A stretch of 64,000 nt of DNA from Hathewaya limosa (GTDB lineage Bacteria > Bacillota > Clostridia > Clostridiales > Clostridiaceae): positions 11,897 through 75,896 of the forward strand of contig NZ_JAUSWN010000016.1 in NCBI RefSeq assembly GCF_030815255.1, written 5' to 3'. The notes below the pieces were generated by a model. It was not told the DNA's origin, made no database searches, and saw only the letters and a program-made list of their open reading frames with translations. Shown here one piece after another: positions 63,015 to 64,000 of this stretch (position 1 is its first letter; the number at the start of each line of letters is the position of its first letter). Made by a program: the position numbers and the translations under genes.

Positions 63015-63875
63015 CTAGAAATATTGTTCTAACTCTTCTATTGAATTCAATTCAAATATATCTGTTGCAATTAACTCTATTGTTTCTTTTGGAAGTGCTT
63101 TTATTTTTTCCTTATATCCATTAGGTAATTTTTTAAACTTTTTCATTAGCTGTTTAATCAAAAGCTCGGCTTTTCCTTCATCTTTACCTTTTTCAATTCC
63201 TTCTTGTATTAGACTTTTACCTAGTTCAGTCATTCTCAATTCCTCCTTTACTTTTTCCAAATCTTTTCCGCTTAAAAATTTATTTGCAAAAGCATACAGT
63301 ATTGATTCCACGTCATATTTATAATCATTGTTTATATCTTTTACTATGTGTATAGCATTAATTATTTTATCAGCTATTCCTATCTTTCCAGCCATAATAG
63401 GGGTGAATGTTAAGGATATTATATCTTGTTTTGTAATCTCAATTCCAGATTTTATTTTTTCTACAATATTATTATATATTTTATCTCCATCTTTACTAGC
63501 CATAGATATTGAATTAACTTTATATTCATTTATTCCAGTTTCTAAAGTATTACCTGGATTTTTTATGTTACCTGAATAAACAACATATGTAACTGCATCT
63601 TTTCCAGTCTGATGGCTTAGAAGTGCTTCATAAGCTCTAAATCTTCTTAAATCTGTTTTTCCTTTATTAGTTGTTTGAAACTCAAAATGTATAAAAGTAT
63701 CATCTTCCATTAGGAAAGTATAGTCCATAAACATATTTTTGGTTTCTAAAACTACTAACTCTGTCGGTCCAAGTTCCTTAACTTTTTTGTTTATACCAAA
63801 GAATTTTAGTCCTTCCTCCGCAAAAAGATCCATAGCTCTTTTCATGATTAAATCTTCATAATTCGTAGGCTTCAT
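63015..63875 (-). CDS. Rpn family PD-(D/E)XK nuclease (putative transposase-like)
   Basis: Protein of 286 aa of the Rpn/YhgA-like group, recombination-promoting nucleases with a PD-(D/E)XK fold. The core is FMDYTFLMEDDTFIHFEFQT near residue 50, followed by GKTDLRRFRAYEALLSH. The C-terminal part (KAELLIKQLMKKFKKLPNGY, ELNSIEELEQYF) matches the DUF4351-type tail common in these proteins. It may act in horizontal gene transfer or recombination. It is a complete single gene at the edge of the island with a terminator downstream. Confidence 0.85.
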   Translation of the reverse strand: MKPTNYEDLIMKRAMDLFAEEGLKFFGINKKVKELGPTELVVLETKNMFMDYTFLMEDDTFIHFEFQTTNKGKTDLRRFRAYEALLSHQTGKDAVTYVVYSGNIKNPGNTLETGINEYKVNSISMASKDGDKIYNNIVEKIKSGIEITKQDIISLTFTPIMAGKIGIADKIINAIHIVKDINNDYKYDVESILYAFANKFLSGKDLEKVKEELRMTELGKSLIQEGIEKGKDEGKAELLIKQLMKKFKKLPNGYKEKIKALPKETIELIATDIFELNSIEELEQYF

Positions 63876-64000
63876 TAGTTCACCTTCCTAGCTCCTTAAT
63901 TATACCTCTATTTTAATTCATTAGTAGAAATAGTTCAAATAAAAGTAATTTTATTTTTGTTTATATTTCTATACCCAAACCTCATTAATCCTAACTTCCA

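Overview
The window is AT-rich DNA with typical Firmicute Shine-Dalgarno sequences and dense gene packing. Its content points to an anaerobic Clostridium: a cholesterol-dependent cytolysin, hybrid cluster protein, a choline trimethylamine-lyase microcompartment, CIRCE, and TPP and purine riboswitches. The cytolysin, with the canonical undecapeptide ECTGLAWEWWR, suggests the botulinum/novyi/tetani part of the genus, but I do not assign a species. No rRNA, tRNA or CRISPR array was seen.

Layout. 0-9.1 kb: a sugar-binding lipoprotein, a soluble chemoreceptor, an MBL-fold hydrolase, a CPBP protease, a CNT nucleoside transporter and a large leucine-rich-repeat surface protein with about 22 KPDV/KPDA units. 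9.4-17.3 kb: htpG behind a perfect CIRCE, an amidohydrolase, a small unknown gene, purF, thiC and a TPP riboswitch. 17.5-24.6 kb: the cytolysin, a coiled-coil protein, a Nudix hydrolase, a PLD-helicase-DUF3427 protein and a siroheme reductase-like protein missing one cluster cysteine. 24.7-32.1 kb: a xanthine permease behind a guanine-type riboswitch, a deletion-fused bacitracin-type ABC transporter with its two-component system, an HxlR regulator, a decayed adhE, a VOC protein, an unknown winged-helix protein and a decayed GNAT gene.

32.2-50.0 kb is the centrepiece: a minus-strand operon for a glycyl-radical choline microcompartment. It runs from the transporter at 46674 through a winged-helix protein, two BMC shell proteins, an aldehyde dehydrogenase paralogue, CutC, CutD, an EutS-like shell protein, an EutP-like GTPase, an EutT-like protein, EutJ, a divergent BMC protein, EutN, EutQ, an extended BMC protein, an active aldehyde dehydrogenase and PduL to a last BMC protein. 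A MerR regulator and an iron alcohol dehydrogenase lie just upstream. Choline would be cleaved to trimethylamine and acetaldehyde. The aldehyde would then go to acetyl-CoA and acetyl phosphate (Ald, PduL, possibly EutQ) or to ethanol (the alcohol dehydrogenase). The promoter carries a MerR-type dyad in a 20-bp spacer. One aldehyde dehydrogenase has lost its catalytic Cys and Asn and looks like a pseudoenzyme.

50.3-54.1 kb: hcp and a divergent Crp/Fnr regulator, plus an uncharacterised 208-aa gene. Near-identical palindromes sit at identical distances from the -10 boxes of hcp and the 208-aa gene. 54.2-63.9 kb is accessory: an hsdM fragment, a possible PD-(D/E)XK nuclease, a compact four-gene operon (YkgJ-like, TerB-like, HNH/hydrophobic, glycine-zipper membrane protein) that could be an undescribed conflict or envelope system, then about 1.5 kb of recombinase, HTH and methyltransferase debris, an orphan rfbC, an IS66 remnant and an Rpn-type nuclease.
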